From the NCBI GenBank assembly GCA_013122435.1, contig WYDT01000002.1, positions 124,001-188,000 on the forward strand: a DNA stretch of 64,000 bases, read 5' to 3'. Under the pieces are notes generated by a model, which was not told the DNA's origin, made no database searches, and saw nothing but the letters and a program-made list of their open reading frames with translations. A program made the position numbers and the translations under genes. Shown here piece by piece: positions 33,992-42,612 of the stretch (position 1 is its first letter; the number at the start of each line of letters is the position of its first letter). The DNA comes from Chloroflexi bacterium AL-N1. GTDB lineage: Bacteria > Chloroflexota > Chloroflexia > Chloroflexales > Roseiflexaceae.

Positions 33992-34842
33992 GCTGGCTTC
34001 ACTCCTAGATAGACACTCAATCCATACCGCACATGCAAATCGCGGCGCTTCAATATAAATGTTTCGCTGTTTTCGTTTGTGAGTTGCTCCAATGTTTTTT
34101 TGTCTGCGTCGTTTAGTAGCGGCCCATACTTTCCGTCATCACGATCTAGCGTGCGCTGGAAGTAATGCAGAATGAATTGTTGTTGCGCTTTGTTGAAGGG
34201 CGGCAAGAAGTCCGTGACAAATGTACGTGCTTGAACATCCGTAAACTTGGAATCAAGCAACAACTGTGACCAACCAAAAGGATAGGGTTTTTCATCCGGC
34301 AAGATGTGCCGAGTCATGGCAGTGAACCATGTATTTTGGGCGACACGCAATCGATCCTGTAAGCCAGGCTCACCCAAACCAATATCATGAGGTAACATCT
34401 GTAAGGGTAGCCCCCCTTCTCGGATTGCTAATCTGCCTCCCGGTTTCAGTACACGTTTTAATTCCCCAACGACATGCAATTTATCTGCAATGTGGTGCAG
34501 CACATAACTCGTCCAGACCATATCGAAAGTGTCATCCTCAAAAGGCAACTGATTTACATTACCCCGCTGAAAAACAACCTGACCAACATGTGATGTTTGC
34601 TCAAGGAGCTTATTCGCGTTTTGTAATGCTGTTTCGTCCTGATCAACGCCAACTAGCATGCACCCTTGATTGGCAAATAATAATGTTGTTGTGCCTGTCC
34701 CACATCCTGCATCCAGAATGTGGAGGTTTTGTCCATCACACAGCCAACTTATCATAGGTTGAATAATGTCATATTCCACTTGGTGGTGAAAATCCAGTTT
34801 TTCCAACCAGGGGGCATGTGAATTTTCGTGACTTGACACCAT
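33988..34842 (-). CDS. Class I SAM-dependent methyltransferase (third of a coupled set)
   Basis: A 284-residue enzyme: [16 protein letters not shown] (motif I), [19 protein letters not shown], then [20 protein letters not shown] (motif II) and [16 protein letters not shown] (motif III), a UbiE/COQ5-like outline with a C-terminal substrate cap. ATG at 34842 follows GGAAGGG and is preferred to 34875. Its stop overlaps the COG0523 fragment by ATGA. It is separated from the second methyltransferase by a small open frame, so it is the third enzyme of a translationally linked series. Confidence 0.87.
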   Translation of the reverse strand: MVSSHENSHAPWLEKLDFHHQVEYDIIQPMISWLCDGQNLHILDAGCGTGTTTLLFANQGCMLVGVDQDETALQNANKLLEQTSHVGQVVFQRGNVNQLPFEDDTFDMVWTSYVLHHIADKLHVVGELKRVLKPGGRLAIREGGLPLQMLPHDIGLGEPGLQDRLRVAQNTWFTAMTRHILPDEKPYPFGWSQLLLDSKFTDVQARTFVTDFLPPFNKAQQQFILHYFQRTLDRDDGKYGPLLNDADKKTLEQLTNENSETFILKRRDLHVRYGLSVYLGVKPA

Positions 34843-35029
34843 TATTCCCTTCCAGATCATTCTTGATAAACTCATCTGACTTGTGATTGGTGTACCACAT
34901 ATGAGCGATAACGTCTACCACCAGACTTCCCGCATGTGCCGCACCGAGTGTCCCTGCCCAACACTGTATGTAATCCATGGCCGAGCTGTAACGCATTGCT
35001 GTCAGCACTGAACCATCTGTCTTGCTCAT
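34769..35029 (-). CDS. Small open frame coupled between two methyltransferases
   Basis: ATG at 35029 overlaps the stop of the upstream methyltransferase by 4 bases (ATGA), which favours translation. The 86 residues begin MSKTDGSVLTAMRYSSAMDY and include a mildly hydrophobic GTLGAAHAGSLVVDVIAHMW. No family is recognised. The last 74 bases overlap the next methyltransferase start in another frame, so the C-terminus may be fortuitous. It could be a remnant of a longer gene rather than a working small protein. Confidence 0.35.
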   Translation of the reverse strand: MSKTDGSVLTAMRYSSAMDYIQCWAGTLGAAHAGSLVVDVIAHMWYTNHKSDEFIKNDLEGNNGVKSRKFTCPLVGKTGFSPPSGI

Positions 35030-35805
35030 GACCAACCGGCCTCAAGGATAACCTGCTCTGCCGTATCGCTTACCAGTGTAAAGCTGAAGTCCTGATAGGC
35101 GGCACGGACTTGTAATCCTACTTCTTTCAACAGTCCATAGCATGTTTCCTGGCAGAGAAAGCTGCCTATCGAATCGTCTTCGTATGCTTCGATAACCACG
35201 CCCTGATAGACCGCCTCATAGCGTGTGTGAAAACGATAGCGTTGCTTGTCGATCCATGTCCTGCCAAAATAGGTTCGGTATTCGATCTCACCCAATCGGG
35301 CCTGACTCACTTGAGCCAATGGGCTGTCGTTGTGCTCAGGGGGTGTCAGGCAGAGATTGTCGACAACGAATATACCATCATCTGCCAAATGTCGGGCTAC
35401 GTTTTCAAGGACGGCATGCCACTGATCTTCACTTGTCCAGTGCATACTCACACCAGAAGCATAGATAAAACGAAAAGAGCGATTAATCCGAACGTCCTGT
35501 GCACTGCCAGGCAGCAGCGTAAAGAAAGGATATAGATGCGGCTGTTGAGCCGCTTTGACCAAGCAAGCCGCACGCATTACTGGTGACGGTTCAACCGCCC
35601 AAACGGGAATATGCTGGCCAGCGATGGCAAGCGTAACCCGACCTGTCCCTGCGCCGAGTTCCAACGCATTGCCAGCGCGCAAAGCATAGTGGAGAAAGAA
35701 GCGCACACTCGCGTCTGCTGGATCAACCCGACTACTATCCAGCAAATCATAGAAATGCGCGTGTAGGTACTGCTGTTCTGATGCCAAATGCCTGATACTC
35801 CTCAA
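35026..35805 (-). CDS. Class I SAM-dependent methyltransferase (second of a coupled set)
   Basis: A 259-residue enzyme with ALELGAGTGRVTLAIAG (motif I), IPVWAVEPSPVMRAACLVKA, FRFIYASGVSMHWTSEDQWH (motif II) and HLADDGIFVVDNLCL (motif III). It resembles the product of the gene before it: both have a short N-terminal YDLL/YYDLF segment, the phrase MRAA-L-KAAQQP after strand 2 and a C-terminal cap of similar length, so the two are paralogues. The start overlaps the previous stop by ATGA. The substrate is unknown. Confidence 0.85.
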   Translation of the reverse strand: MRSIRHLASEQQYLHAHFYDLLDSSRVDPADASVRFFLHYALRAGNALELGAGTGRVTLAIAGQHIPVWAVEPSPVMRAACLVKAAQQPHLYPFFTLLPGSAQDVRINRSFRFIYASGVSMHWTSEDQWHAVLENVARHLADDGIFVVDNLCLTPPEHNDSPLAQVSQARLGEIEYRTYFGRTWIDKQRYRFHTRYEAVYQGVVIEAYEDDSIGSFLCQETCYGLLKEVGLQVRAAYQDFSFTLVSDTAEQVILEAGWS

Positions 35806-36554
35806 TAGAAAATGCCGATGAAACGCGACTCGTTCTCCGAGTAGGGTTGACGATTAAAGTCGCTGTATGCCACCTCCAACTTGAGATTCGCATCACGGCA
35901 CAGCGTCATCAACTGCTCGTAAGAAATGGCGCGTCCTTGCGAATAAACCTCATGCGTGTCGATCTGTTCATCCCCTCGATACTGCTCATACACAAAGCGC
36001 ATCTCGTAATGGCTTGCAGAAAGTACAGCTTGCTCCATCAAGAGACAATAACGCAAGTCGCCAACATGCTGCTCTTTGAGAAGGGTAAGCGACATGGCTT
36101 CAGGCAGCGCAAAATTCGCTGTCAGAATGAATCTGCTGTTAGACGCAAGGTGGTCACGCACACAATGTAAAAAAGCAAGCTGGTCATGCTCCTCCAATAG
36201 ATTGTGGAACATATAACAGGCATAAATTAGAGAAAACTGTCGGTTCAGGTGAAAATTGACGGCATTCCCTGCCACAATTGTGAGATAAGGCAGCACCTCA
36301 GGCTGCTGCGCCGCTTTGATAAGTAGGGCAGCACGCATTTCAGGGGAAGCTTCCAGACAGGTAACCGAAATTTTGTCCGCTGCCAACGGAAGCGCGATCA
36401 GTCCTGTTCCGGCACCAACATCAAGCGCGGCAAACACAGATTGAGCATAATGGTGAAAAAAGGCAATTCGTTGACGCTCTATCTCACTCCATGGTGGATT
36501 GAATAAGTCATAATAACCCGCTGTGACTAAGTTATAGCCGAATCGTTTGGACAT
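35802..36554 (-). CDS. Class I SAM-dependent methyltransferase (first of a coupled set)
   Basis: A 250-residue enzyme starting MSKRFGYNLVTAGYYDLFNP. Motif I is ALDVGAGTGLIALPLA, then VTCLEASPEMRAALLIKAAQ, FSLIYACYMFHNLLEEHDQ (motif II) and LASNSRFILTANFALPE (motif III). ATG at 36554 follows GGGAAG and is preferred to 36608. It heads a chain of genes joined by 4-base overlaps, ending in the COG0523 fragment at 33644. Upstream lies gene debris, so the promoter may be recent or borrowed. Confidence 0.85.
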   Translation of the reverse strand: MSKRFGYNLVTAGYYDLFNPPWSEIERQRIAFFHHYAQSVFAALDVGAGTGLIALPLAADKISVTCLEASPEMRAALLIKAAQQPEVLPYLTIVAGNAVNFHLNRQFSLIYACYMFHNLLEEHDQLAFLHCVRDHLASNSRFILTANFALPEAMSLTLLKEQHVGDLRYCLLMEQAVLSASHYEMRFVYEQYRGDEQIDTHEVYSQGRAISYEQLMTLCRDANLKLEVAYSDFNRQPYSENESRFIGIFY

Positions 36555-36587
36555 ATGGCTTCCCTGTTTCCGAATAGTGTTCCTGTC

Positions 36588-36885
36588 GCATATCAGCCTG
36601 CTCGTCAAACGCTGCCGGATTTCGTGAGAACATCAGCGGTTGTGTTTCGCCATGCCAGTTCTGTATCAGCTACAAACGCATTGAATTGCCAATCCGCACA
36701 GCAGCGGTCAGGGTATCTGGTGCCAGAACTTACATAAGCACACAACGTGGTTAAGTGATACGTCTCATACCATGGCCTTGAGTCTACATACGAATACGCC
36801 AACTCTAGTACAAAGGATGGTTTTAGGCATCAGACACAAGACCATAAAGTGTTCGATCTTATGTACAGTAGTTGTATGTTTCAGA
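36588..36885 (-). pseudogene. Decayed duplicate of the 134-residue gene at 20796-21200
   Basis: The start region at 36768 reads ATGAGACGTATCACTTAA, matching ATGAAACGTATCACCAAA of the intact gene but with a stop at codon 6. Later blocks match as well (AATTCAATGCGTTTGTAGC, and CACGAAATCCGGCAGCGTTT near the C-terminus), with an internal deletion of roughly 100 bases between them. Upstream DNA is also shared (ACGAATA-GC-AACTCTAG, TTCGATCTT-TGTACAGTA, TGTTTCAGAATG), so a whole gene with its leader was copied and then decayed. Confidence 0.85.
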
Positions 36886-36921
36886 ATGCATGGATTTTCG
36901 GACACCACTAACTGCCTATCT

Positions 36922-37032
36922 TTATCTTGTAGCCCATTCACGCTTAAGCATTGACATCGCTATCAGCGACTCGAAACCGTATTCGCTCTTCACACATTCG
37001 CGTAAGGTACCTTCAACCACAAATCCTGTATC
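36922..37032 (-). pseudogene. C-terminal GNAT acetyltransferase remnant
   Basis: The minus strand encodes GFVVEGTLRECVKSEYGFES and then LIAMSMLKREWATR before a stop at 36922. This is the usual end of RimJ/RimL-type acetyltransferases (Y-x-x-x-GF-x-x-EG-x-x-R). An in-frame TAA at 37033-37035 blocks the frame upstream and no catalytic domain is present. From 37036 to 37150 the sequence is AT-rich with no gene seen. Confidence 0.7.
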
Positions 37033-37150
37033 TTAATAGGTGTGTTGAGCATGGATATTATGGGAGCGTAAAACCTTAATGTAAAATTGTCAATATAGTT
37101 AAATTTAGTTAAAATTTTCATTCTACTGTTAATCTGCATAGGGTTTCTTT

Positions 37151-37960
37151 CTAACGTGAAACATGCCTTGGCTCTTTTTCTCGATGCATACCTACCGAGT
37201 CAGGTAGAAAGGTAATGGTCAGCTTGCCAGTCAGCGGGTGACGTTGAATTTCTGACCATACACCATACACCTCACGAATCAGATCGGGCCGTAACACGTA
37301 TTCAGGTGTTCCTGACTTGACCACTTGTCCCTGTTTTAGCACATACAGCCGATCACAATAGTATGCCGCCAGATTGAGGTCGTGCAACGCTGCAATCGTT
37401 GTAACCCCCAACTGCTGTACCAGTTCCAGAATGCTCAGTTGATAGTGAATATCCAGATGATTTGTTGGTTCGTCGAGCACCAGAAAGCGGGCCTGCTGAA
37501 CCAAAGCCCGTGCAATCAGCACCCGTTGTTTTTCTCCGCCTGACAATGTGAGAAAGGAGCGTTGAGCAAATGACTCCATATCAACGCGTTGCAGAGCCTC
37601 CTGAACGAGCTGAAAATCGCTTTCTGTGTCGCGGTCGAACATCCCCTTATGAGGATTACGTCCCATCAACACAATCTCAAAAACCGAAAAATCAAAATCA
37701 CCAGTGCGTTCTTGTGTCACAACTGCCATGCGCTGGGCCAGATTGCGGGCCGAAAGCTGCCATACATCGTCTTTATCAAGATGAATATATCCCGTGTGCG
37801 GTTTCAGCAATCGATAGATCGTGCGAAGCAAGCTTGATTTGCCGCTTCCATTCGGCCCGAGTAAGCCGACGAACTCTCCATTAGCAGCAGACAACGTGAC
37901 ACTGTCTACGATCTTTTGTGACCCCACCGACCATGAAACATTATCTGTAGACAATTGCAT
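37151..37960 (-). CDS. FecE/BtuD-type ABC transporter ATP-binding protein
   Basis: A 269-residue ATPase: Walker A GLLGPNGSGKSSLLRTIYRL, the family motif MAVVTQERTGDFDFSVFEIV with VLMGRNPHKGMFDRD, signature LSGGEKQRVLIARALVQQ, Walker B FLVLDEPTNHLD and H-loop IAALHDLNLAAYYCDRLYVL. This is the cytoplasmic engine of importers for siderophores, haem, cobalamin and related metal complexes. It lies 3 bases after the permease gene and belongs to the same operon. It ends the metal locus; downstream is gene debris. Confidence 0.92.
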   Translation of the reverse strand: MQLSTDNVSWSVGSQKIVDSVTLSAANGEFVGLLGPNGSGKSSLLRTIYRLLKPHTGYIHLDKDDVWQLSARNLAQRMAVVTQERTGDFDFSVFEIVLMGRNPHKGMFDRDTESDFQLVQEALQRVDMESFAQRSFLTLSGGEKQRVLIARALVQQARFLVLDEPTNHLDIHYQLSILELVQQLGVTTIAALHDLNLAAYYCDRLYVLKQGQVVKSGTPEYVLRPDLIREVYGVWSEIQRHPLTGKLTITFLPDSVGMHREKEPRHVSR

Positions 37961-37963
37961 TTG

Positions 37964-39088
37964 TCACCCTCCGCGATTCGTGAGTTGCTGGTTCAACAAC
38001 CAGAGAAAAAACGGTCCACCAAGCAACGAGGTAATCACTCCGACGGGAAGTTCAACGGGATCAAATGCGGTGCGGGCGATAATATCGACCCAGATGAGGA
38101 AAATACCGCCCACGAACAGCGAGATCGGAATAACCCGGCGATGGTCAGTGCCCATGAGCAATCGTACCATGTGGGGAATCATCAGACCGACAAACCCGAT
38201 TGCCCCACTCACGGCGACCATCGTGCCAGTAATAAGTGATACGGTGAGAAACAACCGTCGGCGGAACCGTGTTGTATTCACTCCCAGAGTAGCAGCCGTT
38301 TCATCACCGACGATCAAGGAATTGAGTGAGCGAGCCTGTACTAATAAAATAAGACATCCACAGACCAATACTGCAACGGGTAGTGTTAATTCAGCCCAGG
38401 AAGTCCCCGCCAAGCTGCCCAGAAGCCACGCTAACACGGCACGTGCTAGTTCGCGCTGCTCGGAGGTGAGCGTGATGAAACTGGTCAATCCGGAGAAGAA
38501 ATAGGCAACAGCGACACCAGAAAGCACAAGGCGTGCGGGAAGAATGCGTCCATTCTGTTGTGCCAGAAGAAAGACGATAAAGAAGGTGAGTAATGCGCCA
38601 AGAAAAGCGCCGATGGAGAGGGCATACACACCAGCAAAAGCAAAGGCTCCAAAGGCCAGAACGGAGACGGCCCCGACCGATGCACCAGATGAGATGCCCA
38701 GGATATATGGGTCAGCCAGAGGGTTGCGTACCAGAGCCTGCATGGTGACGCCAACTATGGCGAGACCCGCGCCAACAAAAAGCCCTAACAGGACGCGTGG
38801 AAAACGGATCAGCCACACGATATTGAATTGTGCAGTGGTCCAGTCTTCTTCGATGCGAATCCAGGTATCGACTGGAAGCGTCGTGACCTCTGCGATACGG
38901 CGTAGCGTTTCAAAAGCAGCGATACGCCACACAGCCGAGGCCGGTATCTCCACTGGCCCCAGCGTCACCCCTAGCGTTACAGATATGAAGAGCAGCGATA
39001 TCAGTCCTATGAGCAATAACCAGAACCGTTGTTGTTCGGTCCGACTTTGCGATAGGATGGTCGTTGCATTGGAAGACACAGTTGACAT
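37964..39088 (-). CDS. FecCD-family ABC transporter permease
   Basis: A 374-residue protein with about ten membrane helices. Typical family blocks are present: RFPRVLLGLFVGAGLAIVGV, MQALVRNPLADPYILGISSG, LAWLLGSLAGTSW, and GFVGLMIPHMVRLLMGTDHR near the ATPase-coupling loop. An extra hydrophilic insert of about 40 residues follows the first helix (FETLRRIAEVTTLPVDTWIR). ATG at 39088 with GAGG upstream is preferred over GTG at 39097. It pairs with the ATPase and the tandem binding protein. Confidence 0.92.
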   Translation of the reverse strand: MSTVSSNATTILSQSRTEQQRFWLLLIGLISLLFISVTLGVTLGPVEIPASAVWRIAAFETLRRIAEVTTLPVDTWIRIEEDWTTAQFNIVWLIRFPRVLLGLFVGAGLAIVGVTMQALVRNPLADPYILGISSGASVGAVSVLAFGAFAFAGVYALSIGAFLGALLTFFIVFLLAQQNGRILPARLVLSGVAVAYFFSGLTSFITLTSEQRELARAVLAWLLGSLAGTSWAELTLPVAVLVCGCLILLVQARSLNSLIVGDETAATLGVNTTRFRRRLFLTVSLITGTMVAVSGAIGFVGLMIPHMVRLLMGTDHRRVIPISLFVGGIFLIWVDIIARTAFDPVELPVGVITSLLGGPFFLWLLNQQLTNRGG

Positions 39089-39105
39089 GAGGAACACCTC
39101 GTCTC

Positions 39106-39144
39106 ATGCGCCCTCATAATCACAGTATGAACGTGAGGGCGCAT
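39106..39144 (-). promoter_or_regulatory. Stem-loop between binding-protein and permease genes
   Basis: ATGCGCCCTCA (39106-39116) and TGAGGGCGCAT (39134-39144) pair perfectly across a 17-base loop. The site lies 18 bases upstream of the permease start, in the leader of that gene. There is no T-run. It may stabilise or attenuate the transcript, so that the binding protein is made in excess over the membrane parts, as is usual for importers. That role is inference. Confidence 0.45.
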
Positions 39145-39286
39145 CGCGGGATAATCGTATTTTTGCAACCACATAAATCAGGCAAGCACCACTGATGAGT
39201 AGCCGACAGCTCAATCTGCAAAATACGGTTATTGCAGGTTTATACGTACAGCATGTTCCAGGGGCTGCCCAATACTAACGTGTATA

Positions 39287-41296
39287 CTATGGGTCAGAGG
39301 GTTGTCTGTTAACACTGGTAAGCGTGGTTGTGCCTGCGCTGCCAAACGCCTCTGGGTAGAAGGCTTCAGCCATGGTGCGGACAGCCTTTGGATTGTTCAG
39401 ACCGGCGATCAGATGTCGTAGTGGCACCGTAACAAAACGTTCTTCTTGAATAGCAATGACATCGCGCAATGGTGCATAGTTCAACAGAAAATCGCGTTTC
39501 TCATCAGCCGTCGTTGTGCCATAATCAGCAATAACGATGAATTCTGGATTACGCTCCACGACGAGTTCCCAGTTTGTCTCGCCATACTCGTCGGCTATGT
39601 CGTCAAAGATGTTTTCTCCGCCAGCTAGTTCGATGAGCTCACCTGCCATGCCCGATCCACCTGCGGTAAAGGGGGATTCTTCGCCGCTGTCATAAAAGAA
39701 AATTCGCAGTGGTTCTTCCACTGACTCGATCTGTTGTTGCACCTCGGCAATATCGGACTGCATTGATGCAACCAGAGCCTCAGCCTGTGCCGATACATCG
39801 AAGATCTGGCCGATGTTGCGGATATCAGTGTAGATGATGTCGATGGTGACTTCGTTGTCTTCCTGGCAGTACTCTGTACCGAGATAGGTGTTGATACCAA
39901 AATCCTGTAGTGACTCACGATCTCCAGCGGCTTCGTCTCCGTATGCACTCCGCAGACTGGCATAGATGAAATCTGGCTCAACAGCCACGACCTCTTCTAA
40001 AGCTGGATAGGCTCCCTCGGCCAGAACGTTGAGTTCATTGTAGGCTGTGTCATATTCTGGTGGAATTGCCGCAGAAGTCGCATAGCCGATTCCGGCGATC
40101 TTGTCCTGAAGGCCCAATGCCAAGAGTATCAAGGTGGAGTCATCATTCATTGAGACAATGCGCGTGGGTGGTTCGTCATACGTGATGGTCGTGTCACAAT
40201 TTTCAATGGTCAGTGGATATGTAGTTGCTGTTACCGTGTTTGATGTGTCTGCTGAATCGCTCCCTTGAAAATTCTCTGGGTAGAACGCCTCTGCCAGGGT
40301 ACGTGTCCGGGCCACATTGCGTGGGCCAGGTGTTGCCTCAGCATAGGTTAGTACTACGAAATGGTCGTTCTGAATAGCGTCAACATCAGCAAGTTCTGGC
40401 TGGGCTTTAAGAAAATCGATCTTGCCTTGTGCGTTCAGTTGTCCATAGTCAATGATGACGATGTATTCTGGGTTGCGGTCAACCACATCTTCCCAGTTGA
40501 CCTGCGTCCAACTACTGTCTACATCATTGAAGATGTTGGTGCCACCTGCGGCTTCGATCATGGCATTGGGCGTGGCGAATCTAGCTGCTGTGAGTGGTGT
40601 GTCTTCCCCGCTATCATACACAAACACGCGCAGCGGCTCATCCACTGGTCCTACCGTTTCGGTAATCTCAGCTAACTCTGCACGATACTGCTCAATCAGC
40701 GCCTCGGCCTGTTCTTCAACCGCAAAAATCCTCCCTAGATTACGCAAGTCCGTGAAGGTGTCTTCCAGGCTCACCTGCTCACGATCCATAATCCGAATAC
40801 ACGACTCGGTAATTGCATAGGTGTTGATGCCAAGTGGCGCCAGGGTTTCTGGGGTCAGCCCACTATCTTCGGTCATGCCATAGTTCCAACCAGCCAGATA
40901 CAAATCAGGACTGGCCCCGGCAAGTACCTCAATGCTGGGGTAGCGTTCGGCCAGCAAGGGAATGTCTGTGAGTTTTGCCTGGTATTCTGGAGCGATTTCC
41001 TTATCATCGCGAACGCTACTGTAGCCAACCATATGCTCCTGGAGATCGAGTGCCAGAAACAACTCCAGGATATTGACATCATTCACAACTACCCGCTGTG
41101 GCGGTTCCTAAAAGGTCACGGTGTAGTCACAATTCTCAATCGTGAGTGGGAAGCCCTCGGGGGTAGCCGCTTGGTCGGCTGTCGGTTCCGTATCCGTCTC
41201 GTCTGCTGCTTCCGGTTCGGCAGTGGGATCGGTGCCACATGCCGCTAGCAGCACCAGCAGCCAGACAAGCAGCACCCAATACCAGCGCATCTGCAT
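39287..41296 (-). pseudogene. Tandem FecB/BtuF-type substrate-binding lipoprotein, interrupted by one TAG
   Basis: From ATG 41296 the product is a lipoprotein (LVLLAACG signal, acidic linker, then PLTIENCDYTVTF). A TAG at 41108-41110 interrupts it, and the same frame goes straight on with EPPQRVVVNDVNILELFLAL to the end at 39287. Without the TAG there are two helical-backbone binding domains: about 60-350, and a second beginning YPLTIENCDTTITYDEPPTR. Each holds the same landmarks (PLTIENCD; YDSGEDTP or YDSGEESP; the W-x-VV-RNPE-IVI-DYG block; AEAFYPE). The tandem arose by duplication. The single nonsense codon may be a real knockout or a base-call error; the rest shows no decay. Confidence 0.8.
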
Positions 41297-41312
41297 ACCG
41301 TGTCTCCTGTTT

Positions 41313-41334
41313 CTCCAGATCAATTCGTCTGGAG
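41313..41334 (-). promoter_or_regulatory. Leader hairpin upstream of the binding-protein gene
   Basis: CTCCAGA (41313-41319) and TCTGGAG (41328-41334) form a perfect 7-base stem with an 8-base loop. It lies 17 bases before the ATG at 41296 and close to the ribosome binding site AGGAGACACGGT. On the minus strand a run of six Ts precedes it rather than following it, so it is not a terminator for the upstream gene. It may influence translation of the importer. Confidence 0.35.
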
Positions 41335-41402
41335 CATAAAAAACCAACTGGTTCCTGTTTTCAGAACATCCAAGGAGTAATTCCGCCAGCTTGTGCCGTG
41401 CA

Positions 41403-42596
41403 TCATGCCCCTGGAGATGAAGGCTGATCCCCTACAACGTGCGGTCGATAGCCATCGTGATCACGTCCATACCATTTGACCATCAGGTCTGCATACCACT
41501 GGGCGCGAGTAGGATTACTTGACCAGCGCACCCCCAGGTAGTCTGCCGTTTTGGTAATGCCCAGAATGGCGTGACTGATTTCTTCGGTGGTATACGCCGG
41601 ACCAACCGGCACCAGCAGCCAGCGGGCGATCTGCTGCGCCGAGGTTGTATCTGGTGTACGTAATGCCGCATAGTGCAGTGGGCGTACTTCCGGCAGCCAG
41701 CGCACGGGGGTCTGCTCACCCTGAACATAGGCATAGAAGGTCGACACCTCGCAGCTATCCGGAATGCCGACTGCTACGCCGTGCGGCAGTGCACCACCAG
41801 AAGGCAGCGGCAACAGCGGCAATCCTGCCGCCTCGTGCAGCCCGACCCAGACCTGGTGTAGCTTTTCCTGCTGCCGCACAGCAAGCCCATCCGTCCCCAG
41901 CAGACGCTCACACTGCGCCAGTGCGAGTGCCGAGTTTGGCTGGTCATCAGTCGTGACCAGGGTGGTTATGCGGTGTGCCAGCGACGGATCGGTGCAGACC
42001 AGTAGTGCTCCGGCTTCTCGTTCGTCCGGGGATAGATGCAGCCCATACAACGTTATTTGGGCCTCTGACAAGTATGCCTGCGACAGTGGCAAGCTATCCG
42101 CAGCATCTATCCATAGCGGCATCTCCGGCAGCGCAGCAGGCGTAACCAGTCCACACACGGGCTGCGCCCAGATCACGTGCTGTGCTGCCCCCGCTGGCAC
42201 ATCCGTCGCAAGCTGGAGCGACGCGGTCAGGGGCAGGAAGTGGGGCGTTGCGCCGCTGCGCTTGATCGCCTCGACCAAGGAGCGGCTGACATTGGCCGGA
42301 ACGCCAACCATAGCACCCATGCCGATCCCTGCCGCCTCCAACAGCACCGCACGGGCGCGTGTCACGCTGCGGAGCAACACTATCGTGGCTCCTTCCAGAG
42401 CCGCAGCCCATGCCGCGTGGGCCTGGGGTGTGGTCGCCGCTGATAGCGACGCATCTGCTGGTAGGGTCAACACGTCTCCGAGTGGCGGATGGGCGACATA
42501 ATCTGGGCCGCGCACCGGCAACCCACCGAGTGCGCCGACCGCACAGAACCCGCCCAACCAGCGGTTTGCCCAATCAATGGATGGGAGATCGGTCAT
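41403..42596 (-). CDS. DegT/DnrJ/EryC1-like protein lacking the PLP lysine
   Basis: A 397-residue protein. The middle follows the fold-type I pattern of sugar aminotransferases: GVPANVSRSLVEAIKRSGAT (compare V-P-x-x-V-x-x-S-L-V-x-A-x-x-x-x-G-A), HVIWAQPVCGLVTP, and LWIDAADSLPLSQAYLSEAQ followed by ITLYGLHLSPDEREAGALLV. At the last site DegT proteins have S-F-H-x-x-K, where the Lys binds PLP; here the residues are LHLSPDE and no Lys is present. The protein is therefore probably catalytically dead or uses another chemistry. ATG at 42596 (AAGGAG upstream) is preferred to the long frame at 42812. It follows the WD40 gene by 16 bases. Confidence 0.6.
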   Translation of the reverse strand: MTDLPSIDWANRWLGGFCAVGALGGLPVRGPDYVAHPPLGDVLTLPADASLSAATTPQAHAAWAAALEGATIVLLRSVTRARAVLLEAAGIGMGAMVGVPANVSRSLVEAIKRSGATPHFLPLTASLQLATDVPAGAAQHVIWAQPVCGLVTPAALPEMPLWIDAADSLPLSQAYLSEAQITLYGLHLSPDEREAGALLVCTDPSLAHRITTLVTTDDQPNSALALAQCERLLGTDGLAVRQQEKLHQVWVGLHEAAGLPLLPLPSGGALPHGVAVGIPDSCEVSTFYAYVQGEQTPVRWLPEVRPLHYAALRTPDTTSAQQIARWLLVPVGPAYTTEEISHAILGITKTADYLGVRWSSNPTRAQWYADLMVKWYGRDHDGYRPHVVGDQPSSPGA

Positions 42597-42612
42597 TGGT
42601 TTCTCCTTGCTT

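Noticed and set aside
39145..39286. Cobalamin riboswitch before the FecCD-type permease gene
   Set aside because: The gap has a hairpin and a GCC-rich stretch, but I could not find a B12-box or the conserved core, and the gap lies inside the operon rather than before its first gene.
18930..41110. Reassigned UAG codon, because TAG interrupts both the MFS gene and the tandem binding protein
   Set aside because: Ordinary genes here use TAG as a normal final stop (for example those ending at 17070, 24488 and 17199), and the MFS gene also has a frameshift. Mutation or error is simpler.
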